Assembly (NCBI GenBank): GCA_964345695.1
Contig: CAYFSC010000065.1
Location: 1 to 15,464 of the forward strand
Origin: CAYFSC01 sp964345695
Lineage (GTDB): Bacteria > Bacteroidota > Rhodothermia > Rhodothermales > Salinibacteraceae
Reading direction: 5' to 3'
Length of the DNA: 15,464 nt
Shown: positions 7,030 through 13,501 of the stretch, piece by piece
Layout of the letters: the number at the start of each line of letters is the position of its first letter
Position numbering within the stretch: position 1 is the stretch's first letter
The notes under the pieces: generated by a model
The model's database searches: none
What the model was told of the DNA's origin: nothing
The model's input: the letters and a program-made list of their open reading frames with translations, nothing else
Program-made: the position numbers and the translations under genes

Positions 7030-8160
7030 GTGTCTTCTGTCGTGATCCCCTTGCCGCTGTTGATCCCCATCACGCTCCGGTCGATCACAGTCTACCGTTA
7101 CCAACTTCCGCTGACGCATCCTGTCCGCTGGGGAGGGCGTCCGCATCGCCAGCGGACAGGACTCCTGGTGCGGCTCCGGTCGGACGATCATGAGGGATGG
7201 GGAGAGGCAGCTCCCCTTCCGGGATTTAGCGAGGCGTCGCTCGACACGGTGGCGGAGGCCTGTCAGCACTGGGCCGCGTCGAAGCCTGCGAGGCGCTTTC
7301 GGATCGAACGCACGCACGAGACTCTGGAGATCAGGTGGGCGGAGGCGCCCGGTCTTCCGCCGTCCGCGATGTTCGGTGTGGAGGGTGCGGCGGTCGACCT
7401 CGCGGCGCGGCATCGAGGCGTCCCGCTGGCGCACCTGCTTGGGGCTGCCCCGCGCCCCACAGTGGCGATCAACGCGCTCCTTGAGGCTACGCCCGACGCA
7501 ACCACGGAGGCGGCTTCCCTTCGCGATGCCGGCTACCGGGCCGTAAAGGTCAAGGTGGGGCGCCGTGATCGAGATCAGGAGGCGGCCGCAGTGCGCGACC
7601 TGCATGCGACGTTGGGACCCGACGTGTCGCTGCGCCTGGATGCGAACCAAGCGTGGTCTCTGGAGGACGCGCTCGCGTTTGTGGAAGCCCTGCAGGACGT
7701 GCCCATTTCTTATCTGGAGGAGCCACTGACCGATCCTGCCGCACTGCCCGCGTTCGCCGCGGCGTCGCGGGTTCCGGTCGCGCTCGACGAGACGGCGCGG
7801 ATCCTGGCGCCGACAGACCTCCCGGCACATCCGTACGCCGAGGCCGTGGTGCTTAAGCCGTCGCTGACGGGCTTATCGGCGACGCTCGACTGGATGCGCA
7901 CAGCGGCCGACATGCAGACGCGCACGGTCCTGAGCAGCGCCTACGAATCTGGCGTGGGCATGCGCCTGCTCGTGGCGCTGGCCGCAGCGGCACCCGGCAC
8001 AGAAGCGGCGGGCTTCGGACCGTATCGCCGCCTGGACCGCGACGTGCTCCCGCGCCGTCTTCCGCTCGACGGCCCAACCGTGCGCGTCGCCGAAGCGGTT
8101 TCCCGGGCACCTTCAGTAGACATGGACTCTCTCAGCGTGCTGGTTTCTACCGACGGGTGA
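7030..8160 (+). CDS. menC: o-Succinylbenzoate synthase MenC
   Basis: Enolase-superfamily dehydratase converting SHCHC to o-succinylbenzoate, the fourth step from chorismate. Catalytic and metal residues line up with the MLE/OSBS subgroup: KVKVG (K173, K175), metal ligand D204 in LRLDANQAW, E230 in YLEEPLTDP, D253 in ALDET, and K276 in VVLKPSLTG, then SSAYESGVG. The capping domain has HPVRWGG and GWGEAAPLPGFS. The frame is open far upstream into menA, so the start is uncertain. GTG 7030 (376 residues) clears the menA stop, and GTG 7042 or TTG 7051 or 7060 are also possible; there is no ATG before the conserved N-terminus. OSBS and N-succinylamino-acid racemase share these residues, but the operon favours OSBS. 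Confidence 0.93.
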   Translation: MSSVVIPLPLLIPITLRSITVYRYQLPLTHPVRWGGRPHRQRTGLLVRLRSDDHEGWGEAAPLPGFSEASLDTVAEACQHWAASKPARRFRIERTHETLEIRWAEAPGLPPSAMFGVEGAAVDLAARHRGVPLAHLLGAAPRPTVAINALLEATPDATTEAASLRDAGYRAVKVKVGRRDRDQEAAAVRDLHATLGPDVSLRLDANQAWSLEDALAFVEALQDVPISYLEEPLTDPAALPAFAAASRVPVALDETARILAPTDLPAHPYAEAVVLKPSLTGLSATLDWMRTAADMQTRTVLSSAYESGVGMRLLVALAAAAPGTEAAGFGPYRRLDRDVLPRRLPLDGPTVRVAEAVSRAPSVDMDSLSVLVSTDG

Positions 8161-8171
8161 CCGTCGCTTCC

Positions 8172-8205
8172 CGCAAACCCCAAAAACCGGACGTTCCGGC
8201 TTGCG
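8172..8205 (+). promoter_or_regulatory. Composite hairpin in the pyrE leader
   Basis: CCGGA (8187-8191) and TCCGG (8195-8199) form a tight stem with a three-base loop. It is enclosed by CGCAA (8172-8176) pairing with TTGCG (8201-8205). A run of five T residues follows at 8226-8230, then the pyrE start at 8247. It could end the menC transcript or act as a leader structure for pyrE. The distance from stem to T run argues against a simple terminator. Confidence 0.3.
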
Positions 8206-8246
8206 TACGCACTGACCGCGCCGTGTTTTTCCAACCGTCTTCTCGC

Positions 8247-8990
8247 ATGATGACCGACGACCCGACGTTTCACAACGAACGCATGCCGGATCCCCGTCCG
8301 AAGGCCCCCGATGCCGAGCCGGACGTCAGCGATCGGGCCCGGGCGCTCGCCAGCGACCTCCTTACGATCGGGGCCGTCGCACTCCGTCCCGAGCAGCCGT
8401 TCACCTGGTCGTCGGGACTGCGGGCACCGATCTACTGCGACACCCGACGGACGCTGGCCTACCCGCGCATCCGCACGGCCATCTGCGACGACTTTGCGCA
8501 CCTCGCGGGGGCTCACGACCTGGTTCCGGCCACCATTGCGGGGACGGCCACGGCAGGCATTCCGCACGCCGCCTGGCTGGCCGATCGCCTCCACCAGCCG
8601 ATGGCCTACGTGCGGTCGGAAGCCAAGTCGCACGGACGCAAGAATCAGATCGAGGGGATCGTCGCCGAAGGAGATTCGGTGCTCGTCGTGGAGGACCTCA
8701 TCTCGACCGGGGGCTCGGCACTCAACGCCGTCGCCGCCCTGCGCGATGCCGGGGCGGACGTGCAGGCCGTGCTCGCCATCTTCAGCTACGAGCTGGACGC
8801 CGCGGCCGCGGCATTCGAGGACGCGGACGTGCCCCTGCACGCCCTGACCGGCTACCGGACGCTTCTGCGCGTCGCCCGGGAGCAGGACGACCTCTCAGAC
8901 ACGGCCCTCGAAACCCTTCAGGCGTGGCGCCGCGACCCGGACGCCTGGTCGGCCCGCGTCGCACAGGGAGAAACGCAGACCGACTCCTGA
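8247..8990 (+). CDS. pyrE: Orotate phosphoribosyltransferase PyrE
   Basis: Transfers the phosphoribosyl group of PRPP to orotate, giving OMP, in de novo pyrimidine synthesis; an obligate dimer in known cases. Motifs are FTWSSGLRAPIYCDTRRTL (substrate loop), AGTATAGIPHA, the flexible catalytic loop RSEAKSHGRKNQIEG (K127, H129, K132), and the PRPP-binding signature VLVVEDLISTGGSAL (E149, D150). The core covers about residues 25-225. The start is unclear: tandem ATG codons at 8247 and 8250 give 247 residues, ATG 8283 gives 235, and a GTG at 8157 overlapping the menC stop would give 277. The family is usually 180-230 residues, so the first 25 residues, rich in Asp, Pro and Glu, are an extension or a misplaced start. 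It follows menC by 86 bases but has no metabolic link to it. Confidence 0.94.
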   Translation: MMTDDPTFHNERMPDPRPKAPDAEPDVSDRARALASDLLTIGAVALRPEQPFTWSSGLRAPIYCDTRRTLAYPRIRTAICDDFAHLAGAHDLVPATIAGTATAGIPHAAWLADRLHQPMAYVRSEAKSHGRKNQIEGIVAEGDSVLVVEDLISTGGSALNAVAALRDAGADVQAVLAIFSYELDAAAAAFEDADVPLHALTGYRTLLRVAREQDDLSDTALETLQAWRRDPDAWSARVAQGETQTDS

Positions 8991-9031
8991 GCCGGGGGGC
9001 ACGCTGCCGGTCCCGGCGCGACGGCCCTTTT
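8991..9031 (+). terminator. Possible terminator after pyrE
   Basis: GCCGGG (8991-8996), immediately after the pyrE stop, can pair with CCCGGC (9012-9017) around a 15-base loop. TTTT follows at 9028-9031. The ten-base gap between stem and T run is longer than in a classical intrinsic terminator, so this is a tentative call. Confidence 0.3.
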
Positions 9032-9072
9032 CGCCCCCACCTTGCACAACATTCCCATCACCCTTTCTAACG

Positions 9073-10341
9073 ATGCGTGCACACCTTCTTACCATCGGCG
9101 ACGAACTGCTCATCGGACAAACCACCAACACCAACGCGGCCTGGCTCGGGGAGCGGTTAAGCACAATGGGGGTTCGCGTCGATCGCGTCGTCACGATGCC
9201 GGATGAAGACGACGCCATCCGCACCGAACTCGACCGCGCCTATGCCGACGTGCCGCTTGTCGTGACGACCGGTGGCCTCGGCCCGACCCACGATGACGTG
9301 ACCAAAACGGTCGTGGCCGACTACTTCGGAAAGGCGCTGCACACCGACGACGATCTGCTGGCCCGGGTTCGAAGCTACTACGAACGCCGCGACCGGGACC
9401 TCCCCGAGGCCGTTGCCACGCTGGCACAGGTGCCCGAGGGATTTGAGCTCCTCGAAAATCCCGTCGGAACCGCGGCGGGCCTTTGGTATGCCGGCGAAAA
9501 CGCACACGATGAGTGCCTCCTGGCCGTGCTGCCCGGCGTGCCGCAGGAGATGAAGTCGATTTTCTCCGCGGCCGTGCAGCCCCGCCTGGAGGCACGGACG
9601 GACCTGCAGGACGTGAAGCACCGCACGCTGCTCACGACGGGCATCGGCGAGTCGGATTTGCAGGCGACCCTCGGCGACCTCTCGGCGTGGCTCGACGACC
9701 AACTGCGGCTCGCGTACCTGCCTTCCACAAGCGGTGTGCGCCTCCGGATGACGGCTTATGGCGACAATCCCGAGGATGCCCAGGCGCGCCTGGACACGCT
9801 CGAGGCCGTCCTTCGGGAGCGGGCGGGTACCTACATCTTCGGAATGGGCGACGATACGCTGGAAGGCGTTCTGGGCACCATGCTGAGAGAGCGCGGCCTC
9901 ACCGTGGCCACGGCCGAGAGTGCCACCGGCGGACTCATCGGGCACCGACTCACCAACGAGAGTGGTTCCTCGGACTACTACCTCGGGAGCATCATCTCCT
10001 ACGCCAACGCCGTGAAGGTGCACCAACTGGGGGTTTCCGAACACGACCTGGAGGCGCATGGGGCCGTCAGTGAGCCTGTGGCGCGCCAGATGGCTCGCGG
10101 AGTGCGGGCGGCCATCGAGGCCGACGTCGGGGTGTCCACGACCGGGATCGCCGGACCCACGGGCGGAACCGAGGAGAAGCCGGTGGGCACCGTCTGGGTC
10201 GGGTATGCCGACGCCAACACGGAGCACGCCCGTCGCCTCCAGCTTACGCAGGATCGGCATCTGAACAAGGAACTCTTCGCCACGTCCGCGCTCGACATGA
10301 TTCGCCGGCAGCTTCGCCGACAGGCGGCGAACAAACCGTAA
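9073..10341 (+). CDS. cinA: CinA family protein (competence/damage-inducible; NMN deamidase domain)
   Basis: A full-length two-domain CinA of 422 residues. The N-terminal COG1058/MoaB-like domain (about 1-170) begins LLTIGDELLIGQTTNTNA and has TTGGLGPTHDDVT and LPGVPQEM; in characterised homologues it hydrolyses ADP-ribose. The C-terminal CinA domain (about 260-415) has ATAESATGG (S283), NESGSSDYYLGSIISYAN and TTGIAGPTGGT; in characterised homologues it deamidates NMN to nicotinate mononucleotide in the pyridine nucleotide salvage cycle. ATG 9073 starts directly on the conserved N-terminus. recA follows 201 bases later on the same strand; cinA (or its single-domain form pncC) next to recA is also found in Firmicutes and Proteobacteria. 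A role in competence is not shown by sequence. Confidence 0.95.
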   Translation: MRAHLLTIGDELLIGQTTNTNAAWLGERLSTMGVRVDRVVTMPDEDDAIRTELDRAYADVPLVVTTGGLGPTHDDVTKTVVADYFGKALHTDDDLLARVRSYYERRDRDLPEAVATLAQVPEGFELLENPVGTAAGLWYAGENAHDECLLAVLPGVPQEMKSIFSAAVQPRLEARTDLQDVKHRTLLTTGIGESDLQATLGDLSAWLDDQLRLAYLPSTSGVRLRMTAYGDNPEDAQARLDTLEAVLRERAGTYIFGMGDDTLEGVLGTMLRERGLTVATAESATGGLIGHRLTNESGSSDYYLGSIISYANAVKVHQLGVSEHDLEAHGAVSEPVARQMARGVRAAIEADVGVSTTGIAGPTGGTEEKPVGTVWVGYADANTEHARRLQLTQDRHLNKELFATSALDMIRRQLRRQAANKP

Positions 10342-10542
10342 CGACTACATGTGCACACCGTGTGTAAAAGGAAGGTCGATGGGACCTGCACCGGACGGGC
10401 TCCGTTGCAGTACCGACCCGTGACACAAGGGGGTCATGCCCGGAAGTTATGTTTCTTGGCGCTCACGTGTCTATGAAACACCGTAACCGTGGGCGCTCGG
10501 CAGCGGCTCGCGTCTCCTTTCCGCAGATCAACGACTTGGACC
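10342..10542 (+). promoter_or_regulatory. recA upstream region
   Basis: This 201-base spacer between cinA and recA probably carries a recA promoter. I find neither an E. coli-type SOS box (CTGT-N8-ACAG) nor a Gram-positive one (GAAC-N4-GTTC). Elements seen are an 11-base palindrome at 10354-10364, GTTTC (10451-10455) facing GAAAC (10475-10479), and GGCGCTC repeated directly at 10458-10464 and 10492-10498. TATGTTTC at 10448-10455 is close to the Bacteroidota -7 consensus TAnnTTTG, but a TTG at the proper distance upstream is missing. Confidence 0.4.
10354..10364. repeat. Palindrome CACAC-C-GTGTG upstream of recA
   Basis: A perfect inverted repeat with five-base arms around a single C, 13 bases after the cinA stop and about 180 bases before recA. 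Its size fits a half of a dimeric regulator site, but short palindromes arise often by chance. No second copy is seen in the spacer. Confidence 0.3.
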
Positions 10543-11610
10543 ATGGCAAACGAAAACGGCGAACAGAAGAAGAAGGCATTGGACCGCGCCGTCAAGCAGA
10601 TTCAGCGCGAGCACGGCAAGGGGTCGATCATGAAGCTGAGCGACGACCCGAACCGTGCGGTGGAGACGATTCCCACCGGCTCGCTGACCCTGGACGCGGC
10701 GCTCGGCGTGGGCGGCGTTCCCCGCGGCCGTATCGTGGAAATCTACGGGCCGGAGGCCTCGGGCAAGACGACGCTCGCCACGCACATCGTTGCCGAGGCG
10801 CAGAAGATGGGCGGATCGGCAGCGTTCATCGACGCCGAGCACGCGTTTGACCCAAACTATGCCGAGTCCCTGGGCGTGAACATCGACGAACTGCTGATTT
10901 CACAGCCCGACACCGGCGAGCAGGCCCTCAATATCTGCGATACGCTGGTGCGCAGCGGTGCGCTCGACGTGATCGCCATCGACTCGGTGTCGGCGCTCGT
11001 TCCGAAGGCTGAGCTGGAAGGGGACATGGGCGACACGCACGTCGGTCTGCAGGCCCGCCTGATGAGTCAGGCGCTCCGAAAGCTGGCCGGGACGATCAAC
11101 CGCACCAAGACCGTGCTGATCTTCATCAACCAGATCCGAATGAAGATCGGTGTCATGTTCGGCAACCCGGAGACGACCTCGGGCGGTCGGGCGCTCAAGT
11201 TTTACTCGTCGGTGCGCATGGACATCCGCCGCATCGGGGCGGTGAAAGACGGCAAGGACGTCGTTGGCAACCGGACGCGCGTGAAGGTAAAGAAGAACAA
11301 GGTTGCCCCGCCTTTCAAGCAGGCCGAGTTCGACATCATTTACGGGGAGGGCATCTCGTCGCTCGGGGAACTCATCGACCTCGGCACCGAGCACGACATC
11401 CTGGAGAAGCGGGGCTCCTGGTACTCGTACGGCGAAGAAACCATCGCGCAGGGTCGGGAAGCCACCAAGGAATGGCTGGAAGAGCACGACGAAGAGCGCG
11501 AGCAGATCAAGTACGAGATCCGCAAGGAGCTCGGCATGATCTCGGAAGAAGAGCAGGAGGAAGGGGAAGCCGAAGCGACCGACGAGGAGACCGTGGAAGA
11601 AGAGGCGTGA
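10543..11610 (+). CDS. recA: Recombinase RecA
   Basis: ATP-dependent DNA strand-exchange protein and coprotease for LexA-type repressors; forms filaments on single-stranded DNA. At 355 residues it is of usual length. It has the N-terminal helix region, Walker A GPEASGKT (69-76), FIDAEHAFDPNYA with the catalytic Glu region, Walker B LDVIAIDSV (141-149), loop L1 around EGDMGDTHVG, NQIR (196-199), and loop L2 with MFGNPETTSGGRALKFY. The C-terminal tail from about residue 331 is extremely acidic (EEEQEEGEAEATDEETVEEE), a feature known to damp RecA activity in E. coli and possibly enlarged here by salt adaptation. ATG 10543 gives the standard start MANENGEQ; a GTG 54 bases upstream would add unlikely residues. 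No recX follows; a PAP2 gene does. Confidence 0.99.
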   Translation: MANENGEQKKKALDRAVKQIQREHGKGSIMKLSDDPNRAVETIPTGSLTLDAALGVGGVPRGRIVEIYGPEASGKTTLATHIVAEAQKMGGSAAFIDAEHAFDPNYAESLGVNIDELLISQPDTGEQALNICDTLVRSGALDVIAIDSVSALVPKAELEGDMGDTHVGLQARLMSQALRKLAGTINRTKTVLIFINQIRMKIGVMFGNPETTSGGRALKFYSSVRMDIRRIGAVKDGKDVVGNRTRVKVKKNKVAPPFKQAEFDIIYGEGISSLGELIDLGTEHDILEKRGSWYSYGEETIAQGREATKEWLEEHDEEREQIKYEIRKELGMISEEEQEEGEAEATDEETVEEEA

Positions 11611-11656
11611 CGTTGACCTGTTGCGACGTGAGGAGGAGAGAGGGACGTGTGGACGG

Positions 11657-12403
11657 ATGGGCAGTCGAACACGGCGTGGGAAAAAGTGGCTCTGGATCGG
11701 GATTCTCCTCCTTGTCCTCGCCGCCGTCCCGGAGACGGGACGGGCCCAGACCGTCGATCCTTCCGAGACGCGGTTCTGCTCGGCGCCGGTCGCGCAGTCC
11801 CTGGATGAACGGGGACTGCAGGCGGTGTATTGCGACACGTCGCCGGTCGTGCAGAAGCCCCTTCGTGTTGCCCATCGGTCTGCGTTCCCAGTCTTCTACG
11901 GCGGCGTTCCGTCGGCCTGGGCCGGTGCGTGGGCCTTCCGCGACGAGACGGACTTCACGGATGCCTATCGCCTGACGGTGGTTCAGCTGACGACCTTCGG
12001 GGTCGTGACGGCGATGAAGCGCGTCGTAGGGCGCCCCCGTCCGTTCGTGGCACAGCCGCTCGTCTCCCGGTCGTCGCGCTACCGCTCGGAAACCGATGCA
12101 GGAGCGTTCGAATCGTTTCCGTCGGGACACGCCTCGCTGTCCGTCGCGCTGGCAACCTCGTGGAGCCTGTCGCATCCGCGGTGGTACGTGATCGCCCCGA
12201 GCGCCGCATGGGCGGCCGCAGTGACGGTCAGCCGCGTGCATCTCGGCGTGCACTACCCGAGCGACGTCCTCGCCGGGGCCGTACTCGGAGCCGGCATCGC
12301 CACGGCCGTGCACCTGCTGCGTGACGCCATCACGCCCGCAGCACTGGAACCCGATCCGTCAGCACCCACGGGGCCGTCGATGACGCTTCGCGTTCAGTTC
12401 TGA
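11657..12403 (+). CDS. PAP2-family (type 2 phosphatidic acid phosphatase) protein
   Basis: A 248-residue acid-phosphatase-fold protein. The three catalytic signatures are intact: KRVVGRPRP (K121 to P129, pattern Kx6RP), FPSGHAS (P155-H158), and SRVHLGVHYPSD (S192, R193, nucleophile H199, D203). The N-terminus is basic (RTRRGKK), then hydrophobic, ending near GRAQT, which looks like a signal peptide or first membrane anchor. Later hydrophobic stretches around 125-140, 160-190 and 205-222 fit membrane helices. Substrate could be undecaprenyl pyrophosphate, phosphatidate or a phosphorylated lipid; sequence does not decide. ATG 11657 is chosen; the frame extends to a TTG at 11621, which lies 10 bases after the recA stop and has little support. 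The gene converges on the acidic protein gene. Confidence 0.9.
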   Translation: MGSRTRRGKKWLWIGILLLVLAAVPETGRAQTVDPSETRFCSAPVAQSLDERGLQAVYCDTSPVVQKPLRVAHRSAFPVFYGGVPSAWAGAWAFRDETDFTDAYRLTVVQLTTFGVVTAMKRVVGRPRPFVAQPLVSRSSRYRSETDAGAFESFPSGHASLSVALATSWSLSHPRWYVIAPSAAWAAAVTVSRVHLGVHYPSDVLAGAVLGAGIATAVHLLRDAITPAALEPDPSAPTGPSMTLRVQF

Positions 12404-12415
12404 CCGGTATAGGAC

Positions 12416-12433
12416 AGGGGTGGGGCGCCCCCT
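12416..12433. terminator. GC hairpin between convergent genes
   Basis: The 29 bases between the stop codons of the PAP2 gene and the convergent acidic-protein gene contain the self-complementary GGGGCGCCCC (12422-12431). Alternatively AGGGG (12416-12420) can pair with CCCCT (12429-12433). Such a strong GC stem could stop transcription from both sides, but no T run follows on either strand. Confidence 0.35.
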
Positions 12434-12759
12434 CAGTTGAAGCTCACGTTGTCGAGCACGTCGCCTTCCTTCTTGCGAAGTGCTTCTTCGGCAAACCAGG
12501 CGTCGTCCACCTCTTTGGTCGCGTCGGGAAGGTTCGGATGCGGCTTCTCGTAGCCCTCCATGTCCTTCAGCCAGACGAGCGTCTTGGTGCGCTCCTCGCC
12601 GTCGGGCGTCTCGAAGGAGGCGTCCTTCTCGCGGCCGGCGCACGTTCCCTCGGCCTCCCCCATCGTGTGTCCGTAGACGGGGTGGCGAAGAAGGACGCGC
12701 ACACGCTCTCCGTAGTCGAACCGGGAGTCCTCGAAGTCTTCCTCGCTGTAGGTGGGCAT
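12433..12759 (-). CDS. Small acidic protein of unknown function
   Basis: A 108-residue soluble protein that I do not recognise. It has no signal peptide, membrane segment or cysteine-rich motif (one Cys). By count it carries 27 Asp/Glu and 14 Lys/Arg, a net charge near -13, consistent with a cytosolic protein of a salt-adapted cell. Residues 14-40 (FDYGERVRVLLRHP then YGHTMGEAEGTC) and 48-68 look like short beta-strands and could form an SH3- or KOW-like barrel, which is a guess from the alternating pattern. The C-terminal third is likely helical (DDAWFAEEALRKKEGD). It lies 74 bases downstream of the gamma-glutamylcyclotransferase-like gene on the same strand and may be co-transcribed. Its good codon structure and clean ATG support it as a real gene. 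Confidence 0.7.
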   Translation of the reverse strand: MPTYSEEDFEDSRFDYGERVRVLLRHPVYGHTMGEAEGTCAGREKDASFETPDGEERTKTLVWLKDMEGYEKPHPNLPDATKEVDDAWFAEEALRKKEGDVLDNVSFN

Positions 12760-12833
12760 GGTGTCGCGGATTCGGATGCTTAGGGGGGTACGGAGTCGGG
12801 CGGATCACCTTCATTCGATATGCGCCGGCAGGC

Positions 12834-13361
12834 TCAGGAGTTCGCGTCCAGCAAATGAGCATACCCGGCCGTGCGCACGAGGGCGATCTGGCGCTCGCGT
12901 CGCACGGTGTTTGGGTCGCGCCGCGTCGGCACTGCGCGGATTGAGGAAACGTATCGGTCGGGCAGGGCATGCTCCATCGCGCCGGCAACGACGGTCGCGT
13001 GGTACCAGCCGTACGGAACCAGGTCGTCGTCGATGTAGGACGCGCGGGCCGTATACACAAAGGCGGCGACGGGGTGTCCCTCCATCTGCACGGACAGCGT
13101 TCGACGGGCGTAGCCGAAGCCTCGGCCTTCTGCAGCATCGAGGGCGCCGAGTTCAGTTTCGTCCATAGTAAAGCACGCGCCCCACGCCGTGCCCCCATCG
13201 GGTGCCGGGACCAGCGACGCCTTGGCCGAACCGTCGGTGCTCCGTTTGTGGAACCGCAGTCCCAACCCTGGAACGCGTGCTCGCCCGATAGGACGCGCCG
13301 ACGGGACGCGGCGCTGCAGCCGCCCGGTAAGCAGGTTCGATCCGTACGCGAAGTAGATCAT
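12834..13361 (-). CDS. Gamma-glutamylcyclotransferase-fold protein (AIG2/GGCT family)
   Basis: A 175-residue protein of the GGCT fold, whose members release 5-oxoproline from gamma-glutamyl peptides or amines. The diagnostic N-terminus IYFAYGSNL gives the YGSN substrate-binding loop, and LDAAEGRGFGYAR carries the catalytic glutamate with the following aromatic. Further family-like segments are VPGLGLRFHKRS, GTAWGACFTMDETEL and VAAFVYTA. The C-terminal half (YHATVVAGAMEHALP) is helical. ATG 13361 is chosen because MIYFAYGSN is the normal family start; a TTG at 13403 would add 14 residues unlike the family. The gene is divergent from the E1 dehydrogenase gene. The true substrate is unknown; glutathione breakdown is only one option. 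Confidence 0.85.
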   Translation of the reverse strand: MIYFAYGSNLLTGRLQRRVPSARPIGRARVPGLGLRFHKRSTDGSAKASLVPAPDGGTAWGACFTMDETELGALDAAEGRGFGYARRTLSVQMEGHPVAAFVYTARASYIDDDLVPYGWYHATVVAGAMEHALPDRYVSSIRAVPTRRDPNTVRRERQIALVRTAGYAHLLDANS

Positions 13362-13501
13362 GGCGGCGGCTCGGGGCGGAGGGTCGGACGTTCGATCTCT
13401 CAACGATACCCATTGGCGCGACCTTTCACGCAGTGGACATCGGTTCCACGGTGCGGTACGTTGATGCGTCGCACGTTTCTCCGAAAGGTTCCCGTTTTCC
13501 G
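13362..13501. promoter_or_regulatory. Divergent spacer between GGCT-like and E1 genes
   Basis: Transcription must start here on both strands unless longer upstream units exist. The 140 bases contain GAAAGG at 13483-13488, a poor ribosome-binding site 13 bases before the E1 start, and TACGTTG at 13457-13463, a weak match to a Bacteroidota -7 element without a TTG partner. No palindrome of note was found. Confidence 0.3.

Noticed and set aside
5930..7830. Two long minus-strand frames antisense to menH, menA and menC
   Set aside because: Low-complexity His/Arg/Gly-rich translations typical of antisense frames in high-GC DNA.
9157..10260. 367-codon minus-strand frame antisense to cinA
   Set aside because: Antisense shadow; cinA motifs on the plus strand are complete.
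10900..11838. 312-codon minus-strand frame antisense to recA and the PAP2 gene start
   Set aside because: Spans two real genes and translates to no recognisable protein.
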